A stretch of DNA of 64,000 nucleotides from Candidatus Nanohaloarchaea archaeon (lineage in GTDB: Archaea > Nanohalarchaeota > Nanosalinia > Nanosalinales > Nanosalinaceae): positions 1 to 64,000 of the forward strand of contig JACOQA010000002.1 of the NCBI GenBank assembly GCA_014297435.1, written 5' to 3'. How positions within the stretch are numbered: the first letter of the stretch is position 1; every line of letters starts with the position of its first letter. Made by a program: the position numbers and the translations under genes. The notes beneath the pieces are model-generated. The model was not told the origin of the DNA. It was given only the letters and a program-made list of their open reading frames with translations, and made no database searches. This document shows positions 44,267 through 52,309 of the stretch, one piece after another.

Positions 44267-44529
44267 TGAATAGAACAATAGGACTTCTACTTTCGTTCAT
44301 GGTGATGATGCTTATTGCCGTAACGGTGTTATCGGCATCAACCGGTTTTCTGTCTGACTTCGGCGATTCCGGAGATAATATCCAGGACACGGGCTGTAAC
44401 TTCCAGCAGGGACAAAACGCTGATTACGAGGATTTGAGCGATGACTGCAAGCCGGAATCAGAGCAAGATTATCATTACGGACAGGCATATTCTCTGGCTG
44501 CTGGCGGTCAGTCTGAAGATGGTGGTTGA
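44266..44529 (+). CDS. Small membrane-anchored protein coupled to the cysteine-rich exported protein
   Basis: 87 residues, starting at the GTG at 44266, whose first base is the last base of the preceding stop codon (TAGTG). NRTIGLLLSFMVMMLIAVTV is a single N-terminal hydrophobic helix; the rest is a short acidic, cysteine-containing tail with SGDNIQDTGCNFQQGQNAD and DDCKPESEQDYHYGQ. The form resembles pilin-like or minor surface subunits, though no clear class III cleavage site is seen. Start coupling suggests it works with the large protein, perhaps anchoring it. Confidence 0.6.
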   Translation: MNRTIGLLLSFMVMMLIAVTVLSASTGFLSDFGDSGDNIQDTGCNFQQGQNADYEDLSDDCKPESEQDYHYGQAYSLAAGGQSEDGG

Positions 44530-45203
44530 AATCTTTGAACTGACTGCTTCAGGATTTCCTCCATCTCTTTCTCATCGTTCCTCTCGATCGCAAGTCGGTA
44601 CTTTTTGTCCATCGAGTAAAGCTCTCCTTTGAAATCTTGGACTTTGATTTCTGTGCTGTTAACAAGCATTTTCCCGTTTTTGAACTCTCCTTTCTCATCA
44701 AAGAGTGCTGCTAATTCAGTTCTGTAGTTCTGTTTTTTGAGAATCTCCTGTAGGAGTTTGGGGTAGCGTAGCTCGTAGGCATCTCTGCTGTAAATTTTGT
44801 AGGGTATTTCTCCGAGCTGTTCAAGTAATTCTTTGAAGCGTTCGAGGAGCGATCTTTCCTGCGTGCGGTACACGGGTGTTCCTTCTTTGTTCACTGAGGC
44901 TGATGCGCTTATCCTTGTTAAAAGTTCAGAACTTGGTTCAAGTGGAAGTTTGAGCTTCAAGGGTTTTGCGTTCGAGCCTGCTTTCAATGCTTCTACTTTG
45001 AAGTCGTTGAGAAGTTGGTTGACAAATTTGAGTGGTATGAAGCAGTCCTTTGATCTCCAGTTGTACAGTTTGGTCCTTGAGAAATCTGTCTTTTTTGCGG
45101 TTGCGGTTACACTTTCTTTTTCTACTTTGTTCCAGAGTCTTTCTTCATCGTTCTCTGAAAGTTTAATTCTCGTGTTTTTGGGTAGGTCGCTGACCTCAAT
45201 CAT
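44508..45203 (-). CDS. HTH-containing protein of unknown family, divergent from rpl12
   Basis: 231 residues. The N-terminal part SVTATAKKTDFSRTKLYNWR resembles a helix-turn-helix with a sequence-reading helix. The centre has IPYKIYSRDAYELRYPKLLQ and FDEKGEFKNGKMLVNSTEIK. The C-terminus (MDKKYRLAIERNDEKEMEEIL) is helical. The protein is more basic than its neighbours, which fits nucleic-acid binding. The ATG at 45201-45203 lies about 27 bases from CTTAAAAAG, which reversed also serves the rpl12 side. Its 3' end overlaps the small membrane gene by 22 bases. It may control rpl12 or itself; this is a guess. Confidence 0.6.
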   Translation of the reverse strand: MIEVSDLPKNTRIKLSENDEERLWNKVEKESVTATAKKTDFSRTKLYNWRSKDCFIPLKFVNQLLNDFKVEALKAGSNAKPLKLKLPLEPSSELLTRISASASVNKEGTPVYRTQERSLLERFKELLEQLGEIPYKIYSRDAYELRYPKLLQEILKKQNYRTELAALFDEKGEFKNGKMLVNSTEIKVQDFKGELYSMDKKYRLAIERNDEKEMEEILKQSVQRFQPPSSD

Positions 45204-45225
45204 CTGTACTGATCTATGTGGAGAG

Positions 45226-45235
45226 TCTTTTTAAG
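45226..45235. promoter_or_regulatory. TATA-like element between the HTH gene and rpl12
   Basis: The sequence TTTTTAAGAG on the plus strand and CTCTTAAAAA on the minus strand can act as a TATA element in both directions. The minus-strand gene starts about 27 bases away (leaderless), and the rpl12 transcript would start near 45256, giving about 18 bases of leader that includes AGGTGA 8-9 bases before the rpl12 ATG. Sharing one element could link expression of the two genes. Confidence 0.4.
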
Positions 45236-45273
45236 AGTCATATCCTCTTTCTCGGGTATAAGGTGAATCAATT

Positions 45274-45585
45274 ATGGAACTAGTATACGCAGCACTTACA
45301 CTACACGAAGCAGGTAAAGAAGTAAACGAAGACAACCTAAACGAGATCGTCGACGCAGCAGATCTAGATGTCGAAGACTCCGAGATCGCAGCACTAGTCG
45401 CAGCACTCGAAGACGTCGATATCGAAGAAGCTATGGAGACGGCAGTTGCAGCAGGCGGCGCAGCCGCAGCACCAGCAGGCGGAGACGAAGAGGCTGAATC
45501 CGAAGAAGAGGAAGCAGAAGAAGAGGAAGAAGAGGACGAAGCTGACGAGGACGAAGCAGCTGAAGGACTTGGAAGCATGTTCTAA
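45274..45585 (+). CDS. rpl12: Ribosomal protein L12 (archaeal P1 type)
   Basis: 103 residues. MELVYAALTLHEAGKEVNED is the archaeal/eukaryal P1 N-terminal dimerisation domain, DSEIAALVAALEDVDIEEAM follows, and the hinge is alanine-rich (about 55-65). A very acidic run ends in AEGLGSMF, the conserved C-terminus that contacts translation GTPases. It forms the stalk on L10. It stands alone here, about 3.9 kb after rpl10, with its own promoter and SD AGGTGA. Confidence 0.93.
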   Translation: MELVYAALTLHEAGKEVNEDNLNEIVDAADLDVEDSEIAALVAALEDVDIEEAMETAVAAGGAAAAPAGGDEEAESEEEEAEEEEEEDEADEDEAAEGLGSMF

Positions 45586-45669
45586 GTCCAAACCAGTTCT
45601 TCCACATTTTATTCCTTTCTTTCATTCTCTCCAAGTTTTTAAACAGTTGAACGTTAATTAGATACTGAT

Positions 45670-46527
45670 ATGTCCCTAGATATTGTGGACACGATTAAAT
45701 CAACTTTCGGAAGATTCAAAACCGGCGCAGGTCTAGGCGTACTAGGAATAGTCCTAGTGCTCGGACTTTTAGGACTTGGATTCACCTTCGTGCTACCCGA
45801 CCTAGTTTCGATGGGCGGCGCAGGAATCCTAGCAGCCGGAATCGCAGCCGTTGTAATGGGCATTATCGGCCTTGTAGTAACAGTGGGTGCGATCAGAAGC
45901 CTTGAATCAGGCAGTCTTGATGTAGAGAACTTTACATCGAACGTTGTAAGACCTTCACTAAGCTACATTGGAGCTTACATAGTAATAGCTGTCTTCACGT
46001 TCATTGCTCTAATAATCGGCAGCTTCGCAATCGGCGCAGTAGCCGTTGTACTGGCTCAGCTTGGAGTAGTTGAGATGATAGGTATTTCAACACTGATGAG
46101 CCTTGCACCGACACTTGGAGCGATCGCAGCAGGAGTCGCAGGTCTTTTCGCGCTATATCCTCTTCTAACGCTTTCGATCTCGGTCCCTAGGATCGCGGTC
46201 GACGACGAGAGGATGTTCGAAGCGCTTGACAACTCAGTTGTAACCACTAGTGGTTCGAAGCTGGCTATGTTCCTAGCCTCACTTCCAATCCTAGTGCTTT
46301 ACATCGTCAATAGGGCGACAGCGAACATGGCAGTTCCATCCTCACAGATGGCTGGAACAACAGGACAGCTAGGAGCACAGTACGGCAGCCAGATGCCATC
46401 ACAGAGTTTAAGCTCTATGATGACACCTGAACTAGGACCGGCGATTGTAATGATCGTTGTCGGAGCATTCTTCACTACTTCGCTCTACTCGTTCCTAGTC
46501 GAGCTGAACCAGAGACTTCCGGAGTAA
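45670..46527 (+). CDS. Multi-pass membrane protein, unknown
   Basis: 285 residues with about six or seven membrane segments, rich in glycine, alanine and valine (for example VLGIVLVLGLLGLGFTFVLP and IVIAVFTFIALIIGSFAIGA). A loop with glutamine/serine (SQMAGTTGQLGAQYG) lies before the last helix. The pattern of a conserved soluble loop after the fifth helix (PRIAVDDERMFEALDNSV) resembles the DUF4013/YciC-like archaeal membrane family, but I am not sure. GTTTTTAAAC lies about 30 bases before the ATG (leaderless). Confidence 0.65.
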   Translation: MSLDIVDTIKSTFGRFKTGAGLGVLGIVLVLGLLGLGFTFVLPDLVSMGGAGILAAGIAAVVMGIIGLVVTVGAIRSLESGSLDVENFTSNVVRPSLSYIGAYIVIAVFTFIALIIGSFAIGAVAVVLAQLGVVEMIGISTLMSLAPTLGAIAAGVAGLFALYPLLTLSISVPRIAVDDERMFEALDNSVVTTSGSKLAMFLASLPILVLYIVNRATANMAVPSSQMAGTTGQLGAQYGSQMPSQSLSSMMTPELGPAIVMIVVGAFFTTSLYSFLVELNQRLPE

Positions 46528-46600
46528 AAACAACATTTCCATTTCTTTCTCTTTTTCTCAGACCTACACGATAAAAAATTTCCCGAGAACCTAGGTTGTT

Positions 46601-49399
46601 ATGAAAGGTCTCGAGCAGTTAAAGAAAGAGATAAAGGAGGAAGCATCCGACAACCCTGAAAAGTTCTTCGCTACTGACGTTCTTAGAGAGAAAGGGTTCT
46701 CGAGAGCCGAATGTGAGAACTGCGGCATGTACTTCTGGTCAGCGGATGAAGAAAGAAATGTCTGCGGCGAACCGGAATGCTCAGGCGGTTATACGTTCAT
46801 TAATGATTCTCCCTCTGAGAAGAATTTGAACTATGTAGAGACCTGGAAAGAATTTTCTGGTTTTATGGAGGAAAGAGGCTACCACTCCATTCCACGCTAT
46901 CCTACAATTGCTAGATGGAGAGATGATGAAGAGTTTACAGGAGCCTCGATTTACTGTTTCCAGCCCTACGTTGTTTCAGGGGAGGCAGAACCCCCAGCAC
47001 CGGAACTGGTAATTCCTCAACCGTGCCTAAGATTCAACGATGTTGATAACGTCGGTATTACCGGAAGACATTATACTAATTTTATCATGGTCGGTCAGGC
47101 ATGTTTCCAGCCACCTGAAAACTATGATCAGGATCGTTACTTCCGCGATATGTTCGAATACGTTACTGAAAGCCTTCAGATACCTGAAGAAAAACTGGTT
47201 TTACACGAGGACTCTTGGGGTGGCGGAGGAAATCTCGGGGCCTCGATGGAGTTCTTTGTCGACGGTCTAGAACTTTTTAACCAGGTCTACATGTTCTACG
47301 AGATCACCCACAACGGTTACGAGGAACTGGACCAGAGAGTGCTTGACATGGGAATGGGTCAGAACCGGATCACCTGGATCATGAACGGTACGGAGACCAG
47401 CTATGAGTCGGTAATGCATGAAACTGTGAAGAAGATGAAAGAAAGGACAGGACTCGAGGTCAATCAAGAGGTCTGGCAGAAGTTCCTTCCACACAGCTCC
47501 GAGCTTAACGTCGATGAAGTCGAGGATATCGACGATAAATGGAGAGAGATTGCTTCGGAGATAGAGGAAGATGTTGACGAACTAAAGGAATATATTAAGC
47601 CGTCTGCAGCTCTTTACTCAATCGCAGACCATACAAGAGCTTTACTTTTTGCTTTAGCGGATGGAAAGCTTCCTTCCAACACAGGAGGAGGTCACAACCT
47701 TAGAATGATCTTCAGAAGATCTATGGACTTCATCGAGAAATACGACTGGGATCTCGAGTTGACAGAGGTAGCGGAATGGCACGCAGAAGAGCTAAAGCCT
47801 TTGTTCCCAGAACTCGAGGAGAAACTACCGGAAGTTAAGGAGATAATTGAAGTCGAGAAAGAGAAATACGAGAAGTCACGGACGAACGCCGTAAAGAGAC
47901 TGAAGAAGATAAATGACCAGCCTTCAGTCGAGGAGATGGTCGAGCTTTACGAAAGCCACGGTGTTTCACCTGAAATGATGGAGGAGCACGGTTTCGAGGT
48001 GCCTGAAGACTTTTACTCTCGGATCGCATCTGAAGACGAACAGGTTAAACAGGAGGAGGAAAAGTTCGATCTTTCGGACGTTGAGAAGACCGAACTATTG
48101 TTTTACAAGAATGAGAAGCAGAGAGAGTTCGAGGCAGAGATAATCGGGGAGAGAAACAAATGGATCATACTCGATAGAACCTGTTTCTACCCTGAAGGCG
48201 GAGGTCAGGATCCTGACCACGGAACACTGAAAGTGGAAGACGGAGAGTTCGAAGTAACTGATGTCCAGAAACAGGACAATATTGTTCTACACAAAGTTTC
48301 GCGGAACAGCGAAGGAGGTCTGCCCAAGGTCGGTCAAACTGTTAAAGGAGTTATTGACTGGGATAGAAGGCTTCAGTTGATGCAGCACCATACTTCGACA
48401 CACCTGGTTAACGGCGCAGCAAAAAGTGTGTTAGGCGATCATATCTGGCAGGCAGGAGCTCACAAAACCATTGAGAAGGGAAGACTCGACGTAACACATT
48501 ACGAGAAGCTTTCGAGAGATAAGCTGGATGAGATAGAGGAAGAAGTGAGGGAAACCATCATGGGAGACCTTAATGTTGAGAAACAGGTCTTGGAGAAGTC
48601 TGTTGCCGAGGAAAAGTATGGTTTCCGGATCTACCAAGGAGGTGCACCTCCAGGAAACGAGGTAAGAATCGTTACGATCAAAGACGGAGATGAAATATTC
48701 GATGTCGAGGCGTGCGGCGGAACACATCTTGAATCTGCCTCCGAGGCCGACTGGTTTGTTGTAACCGGTTCTACCAAGGTTCAGGACGGCGTTATCAGGC
48801 TTAACTACAAGGCAGGAGAAGCCGCACAGAGCTACGTGCAGAAGGTTGAAGACCGGGTCGAGCGGATCGCGGAAAGGCTTGGAGCCAAAGAACATTCTGA
48901 CTTTAGAGAGGTTCAGAGAGAGCTTGAAACTGTTTTCTCTGTTGAACCAGACCAGTTGGAAAACACGGTTGATAACTTCCTCGAAGATCTTGACTCCTTA
49001 GAAACCAAGATAAGAAAGCTCGAACGCTACCTTGAGACAGATACGGAACTTGAAACACTTGAAGGAGAAACAATAGTGGAGAGAGCTAACTCGGTTTTCG
49101 AGGTTAGGAAGGAAAGAGAGAAACAGCTCGAAGAACTAGAATCAGAATTAGAATCTTACGTCCATCAACTGATGGAGGATCGTAGGGTTGAGGAAGAGGT
49201 TCCGACCTCGAACGTCGGCTTGTTGATCCAGATCGCGAGAAAACTAGCTAAAAAGGAATCTGCTTCAGTAACACTTCTAGGCGAGAAAGGTGCTGTATCG
49301 GCTTCGTACCATGAAGATTTCGATGCGGATGAGAACCTTGAGAAGTACTCGGAAAATGTTCAGGGCGATGAGAACTTCGCGAAAGCCTTCGATATCTAG
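46601..49399 (+). CDS. alaS: Alanyl-tRNA synthetase
   Basis: 932 residues, archaeal-type AlaRS. The N-terminal ECENCGMYFWSADEERNVCG holds zinc-binding cysteines typical of archaeal AlaRS, FTGASIYCFQPYVVSGE and GGNLGASMEFFVDGLELFNQ belong to the class II aminoacylation core, and LQLMQHHTSTHLVNGA (HxxxH) with EACGGTHLESA form the editing site. A C-terminal coiled-coil and C-Ala domain follow. It charges tRNA-Ala and clears mis-charged serine and glycine. GATAAAAAATTT lies about 27 bases upstream. Confidence 0.95.
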   Translation: MKGLEQLKKEIKEEASDNPEKFFATDVLREKGFSRAECENCGMYFWSADEERNVCGEPECSGGYTFINDSPSEKNLNYVETWKEFSGFMEERGYHSIPRYPTIARWRDDEEFTGASIYCFQPYVVSGEAEPPAPELVIPQPCLRFNDVDNVGITGRHYTNFIMVGQACFQPPENYDQDRYFRDMFEYVTESLQIPEEKLVLHEDSWGGGGNLGASMEFFVDGLELFNQVYMFYEITHNGYEELDQRVLDMGMGQNRITWIMNGTETSYESVMHETVKKMKERTGLEVNQEVWQKFLPHSSELNVDEVEDIDDKWREIASEIEEDVDELKEYIKPSAALYSIADHTRALLFALADGKLPSNTGGGHNLRMIFRRSMDFIEKYDWDLELTEVAEWHAEELKPLFPELEEKLPEVKEIIEVEKEKYEKSRTNAVKRLKKINDQPSVEEMVELYESHGVSPEMMEEHGFEVPEDFYSRIASEDEQVKQEEEKFDLSDVEKTELLFYKNEKQREFEAEIIGERNKWIILDRTCFYPEGGGQDPDHGTLKVEDGEFEVTDVQKQDNIVLHKVSRNSEGGLPKVGQTVKGVIDWDRRLQLMQHHTSTHLVNGAAKSVLGDHIWQAGAHKTIEKGRLDVTHYEKLSRDKLDEIEEEVRETIMGDLNVEKQVLEKSVAEEKYGFRIYQGGAPPGNEVRIVTIKDGDEIFDVEACGGTHLESASEADWFVVTGSTKVQDGVIRLNYKAGEAAQSYVQKVEDRVERIAERLGAKEHSDFREVQRELETVFSVEPDQLENTVDNFLEDLDSLETKIRKLERYLETDTELETLEGETIVERANSVFEVRKEREKQLEELESELESYVHQLMEDRRVEEEVPTSNVGLLIQIARKLAKKESASVTLLGEKGAVSASYHEDFDADENLEKYSENVQGDENFAKAFDI

Positions 49400-50037
49400 T
49401 AAGGTCTTTCCGAGACGTAGCGCATGCACTCAGCCGGATGGAACCTTACACGGTTTCCTACGGCATCAACTATCATCTCCTTTTCTCCTATAAACGTGGC
49501 TTGAGATTCTCCAAGCTTCTTGTTGTCCTGCCAGACCTCTAATATCGCTATCGACTTGTTTCTAACAACTTCTACCTGTGCAACTGTCTGGTCGTTCTCC
49601 ACAGAAACATCTTGAACCATAACTCCTACGTCTCTACATCCTTTCAAATGCTCGTTCGAGAGAAGTCCGTTAACAGCTTCCTGACCTACAAAAGCATAGC
49701 CTCCTACCAGAAGTAGAACCACTAGTAATGCTGCTCCCGGCTTAACAAGTCTCGAGGTATCGAAATCAATGTCTTTCAACCTGTTTAGTATAATTGATTC
49801 GGATTCCTCTTTTTCTTGAGAATCGTGAGAACGTTCCTGTTCTACAGTATTGCCTGGTTCTTCTGTCTCTCCAAAGAAGTCTTCCGTTTCTTCCTTATCT
49901 GTAGCATCAAAAGGATCCTGGACTTCGTCGACTAGTGAAGGATCGTGGTCTTTCTCTTCTAAAACGTTCTTTATCCGGTCTCTCTCGACGCCTTCCTCCA
50001 ACTTCTTCTCAATCCAGGCTCTTATCTTGTCCTCCAT
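49396..50037 (-). CDS. Single-pass membrane protein of the VKPG family with N-terminal helical domain
   Basis: 213 residues. Residues 1-35 (IRAWIEKKLEEGVERDRIKN) form a small helical domain, and residues 40-90 are acidic linker. SRLVKPGAALLVVLLLVGGY is the single membrane helix; the outside domain has KGCRDVGVMVQDVSVEND and PAECMRYVSERPY, giving two cysteines at the ends. The membrane helix with preceding VKPG, the domain layout and the cysteine positions match the gene at 30469-30861, so they are paralogues, here with an added cytoplasmic part. Function is unknown. It overlaps the alaS end by four bases. Confidence 0.65.
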   Translation of the reverse strand: MEDKIRAWIEKKLEEGVERDRIKNVLEEKDHDPSLVDEVQDPFDATDKEETEDFFGETEEPGNTVEQERSHDSQEKEESESIILNRLKDIDFDTSRLVKPGAALLVVLLLVGGYAFVGQEAVNGLLSNEHLKGCRDVGVMVQDVSVENDQTVAQVEVVRNKSIAILEVWQDNKKLGESQATFIGEKEMIVDAVGNRVRFHPAECMRYVSERPY

Positions 50038-50077
50038 AACTGTTTCAAACCGGTTATAGAATAAAAAGGAAGAGGGT

Positions 50078-50584
50078 TTAAAGGCAGTTAGCTGCCTGAT
50101 CCCCTAAAGTCGCGAAAACTTTACATGCTGACGAGGAGATCGTTGAAGTTGAGACGTTCGAAACCGTTGTAACTCCCTGCCTTGAACCTCCTATAACGAC
50201 CGCCTTCGGAAACTCTGTGATCCCGTAGTTGTAAAGCACGTCGTTCGTACTCGAGGAGTTCACCAGGTTGACGTAGACCCTGTTTCCGAAGTCCTGGGGA
50301 ACTGATTCAAGCTGCTTCATGTCCTCGAACTGTGACTGGTTCGAGTAGAACGAGTTCACGAAAACTATGTCGTTCTGTACTGCCAGAACTCTTTGCTCTC
50401 TTGCTGAAAGACTGTAAGAGCTTTCCATATAGTTCTGTGACGGAAGCGTTGCGTTGAATTCCTGCTGCTGGTTGTTGGATCCGCCTCCGCCGGTTATACC
50501 GGAGAACTGTGCGATACCTCCGAACGCGAATCCTCCCGCGATCGAAAGCCCGATGATCAGTATAAATATCTGCTGTAAGTCCAT
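50078..50584 (-). CDS. Membrane-anchored thioredoxin-fold protein lacking CXXC
   Basis: 168 residues. FILIIGLSIAGGFAFGGIA is a membrane anchor, followed by a glycine/glutamine/serine linker. RVLAVQNDIVFVNSFYSNQS then runs to the beta strand and active-site position of a thioredoxin fold, but the site reads SFYSNQS without cysteines. LYNYGITEFPKAVVIGG is the cis-proline turn, which supports the fold. Two cysteines near the end (SACKVFATLGDQAANCL) may pair with each other. It is probably an envelope protein with a binding rather than a redox role. A minus-strand GCTTTTATCC sits about 28 bases before the ATG. Confidence 0.65.
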   Translation of the reverse strand: MDLQQIFILIIGLSIAGGFAFGGIAQFSGITGGGGSNNQQQEFNATLPSQNYMESSYSLSAREQRVLAVQNDIVFVNSFYSNQSQFEDMKQLESVPQDFGNRVYVNLVNSSSTNDVLYNYGITEFPKAVVIGGSRQGVTTVSNVSTSTISSSACKVFATLGDQAANCL

Positions 50585-50703
50585 ACCACTAAAGTCGGGT
50601 GGAACGGATAAAAGCTTAGTCCTGGTTTGAAACCGCTTTTCTCCAAAACTCTGGACATAGATTGTGAACAGAGTTAAGAAGTTTCGACCCGTTTCTATTC
50701 TGT

Positions 50704-51102
50704 ATGATAGTAGGATTTAATATCGATAGCCTTGAAGCTGACAAGAAGCAGGGCGCCGCAAACGGCGACCTACAGGTCAACTATGCACCTAAAATCGACG
50801 AAGTTGAGAGAGCAACCGTAAACGCTTTCGAAGATGAAGTTGCGAAGATCGACTTCACGTTCACAGTAAACTATACTGTCGGAAATACTGTAGGTGCAAA
50901 GATCGAGATGTCCGGAAACGTTCTCTGGAAAGGAGATACAGAAGAAGTAATTGAGTCATGGGAGGAAGATGAGTCGCTTCCTGAATCTGTTGAAGCACCA
51001 CTAATGAACGATCTTTACCGTAAATGTCTCTCACAGGCAGTCGGTGTCGCGGACACGCTAGGGCTTCTTCCGCCTATCCCTACACCAAGGGTCGACAACT
51101 AG
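50704..51102 (+). CDS. Conserved archaeal protein, possibly SecB-fold-like
   Basis: 132 residues. The start IVGFNIDSLEADKK and the strands IDFTFTVNYTVGNTVGAKIE and EMSGNVLWKGDTEEV, followed by a long helix and the end LGLLPPIPTPRVDN, resemble archaeal proteins of unknown function. The strand-then-helix order with a proline-rich end also recalls the bacterial SecB chaperone. I give this as a weak fold guess only. No signal peptide or membrane segment is present. Confidence 0.5.
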   Translation: MIVGFNIDSLEADKKQGAANGDLQVNYAPKIDEVERATVNAFEDEVAKIDFTFTVNYTVGNTVGAKIEMSGNVLWKGDTEEVIESWEEDESLPESVEAPLMNDLYRKCLSQAVGVADTLGLLPPIPTPRVDN

Positions 51103-51181
51103 ACCATATTTTCTCCTAAATTTTTCTTTTTATCGTGGAGATCCAGGAAATCACTTACAGATATAACGGCGTTATACTTCT

Positions 51182-51436
51182 ATGGCTGGAACCGGAATAG
51201 ACAGGAGATTAACAGAAAAAGTATTCAAGCTCAGAGTAACAAAGAAGATTATGCCTATCAAAAAATTCCTTTCAGTAGCTTACAAGAAGTTGAAGAGAGG
51301 TAAAGAAAGCTTTTTAGAGAAAATCTCGGGACAAGATAAGCAGAACCTTGAACAGTTCAGCGGAGCCTTTCCCGAGATAGGCGAAATCGAAGAACAGCTC
51401 GAAAGCGAAAGAGAAGACCTCGAACTAAGAATTTAG
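51182..51436 (+). CDS. Small basic/charged hypothetical protein
   Basis: 84 residues. The N-terminal half is basic (VFKLRVTKKIMPIKKFLSVA, then KKLKRGKE), unusual among the acidic proteins of this window and suggestive of RNA, DNA or membrane-surface contact. The C-terminal half is acidic (EIEEQLESEREDLELR). Function is not known. Confidence 0.55.
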   Translation: MAGTGIDRRLTEKVFKLRVTKKIMPIKKFLSVAYKKLKRGKESFLEKISGQDKQNLEQFSGAFPEIGEIEEQLESEREDLELRI

Positions 51437-51599
51437 ACCTACGTTACGGTGTAACTTTCAGGAAACAAAGTTAACTTCCAAATATCAGAATACAGACTTT
51501 ACCGGCTTCCTTACATAAAGCTGCGAGAACTTCTGTGACGCAACTTTTTTAAAAGCTCGACTCGTATTTCGCTTGTTCCCAAGAACGTGATAGAAAAGT

Positions 51600-51986
51600 A
51601 TGTCGATACGGAAAAGACGAGACGACAAGCTGAAATCGCATGAAGAAACCCTTGACCAAGTGCTTGATACCTACCTTCCGCAGGTAGATCACGAGTATGA
51701 TAGCTCTGACGAGTTCGTGAGAATACCTGCGAAGAGAGAGGCTGTAGAGTATATTACAGGTATCGAGTTCAACCCGCAGGATGAGTCGGTTGAGAACTAT
51801 CTGTCGCAGGTCGAGGGCTGGATGGACAGCATGATAAGACGCGATAACGACGTCTGGGAGCCCGGAGAACCCAACGTAGCTGACGGGGACGACGGTTATC
51901 TTGAAGCGGAGTACTTTTTCGATCCGCGTATGGATCCCGGGAACATGGTTGATGAGCTGGAGGAGAGGCCTGGACCCGCAACTTAG
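51600..51986 (+). CDS. Hypothetical acidic protein, 128 aa
   Basis: The first 16 residues are basic (IRKRRDDKLKSHEE), the rest acidic with ENYLSQVEGWMDSMIRRDND and a tyrosine/phenylalanine-containing DGYLEAEYFFDPRMDP. No motif is recognised. A TTTTTTAAAAG at about 51545-51555 lies upstream, with a leader of about 20-25 bases. The stop codon is immediately followed by a strong terminator-like hairpin. Confidence 0.6.
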   Translation: MSIRKRRDDKLKSHEETLDQVLDTYLPQVDHEYDSSDEFVRIPAKREAVEYITGIEFNPQDESVENYLSQVEGWMDSMIRRDNDVWEPGEPNVADGDDGYLEAEYFFDPRMDPGNMVDELEERPGPAT

Positions 51987-52019
51987 TTCGACATGTGTCG
52001 AACAAAAAACAGGTTTTTT
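51986..52019 (+). terminator. Double-hairpin transcription terminator
   Basis: GTTCGACA-TG-TGTCGAAC (51986-52003) is a near-perfect inverted repeat of eight base pairs starting in the stop codon of the preceding gene. It is followed directly by AAAAAAC-AG-GTTTTTT (52004-52019), a second short hairpin ending in T6. This is a strong candidate end for the upstream transcript and insulates the S-layer promoter. Confidence 0.65.
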
Positions 52020-52309
52020 GGTTCTCTCCTTTGTTCATGAAAGTTCCTAAACGCATCCAAACACTTTTCAAGTCTTTAGATTCTTTCTTTTATTGTTTGA
52101 AGCATTCTAAACATGTTTCCGGTAAGCGGTTAGTAATGAGGTCGAAAGTTGGATTGAAGGGTGTTTAAACGTTTGATTCGTTGAAAGGAGCGTGCTAAAC
52201 CTTTCAAAAAGCTTTAAGGATCGTTGAGAACGGTCAAAAACGTTCTGTGAACGGTTAAAACCGGGTTCAAAAGCCAGCTTTTATAAAGGTGGGGAAGGTT
52301 AAACACGAC
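52020..52309 (+). promoter_or_regulatory. S-layer gene promoter region with operator-like repeats
   Basis: This AT-rich stretch contains several TTTAAAC/CTAAAC-like motifs. Two direct repeats, GAACGGTCAAAA (52228-52239) and GAACGGTTAAAA (52249-52260), start 21 bases apart, two helical turns, so a regulator could bind both on one face. AGAACG...CGTTCT (52227-52232 and 52241-52246) is an overlapping inverted repeat. TATAAA at 52282-52287 predicts a transcript start near 52310. The repeats lie about 50-80 bases upstream of that start, a suitable place for an activator. Confidence 0.5.
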
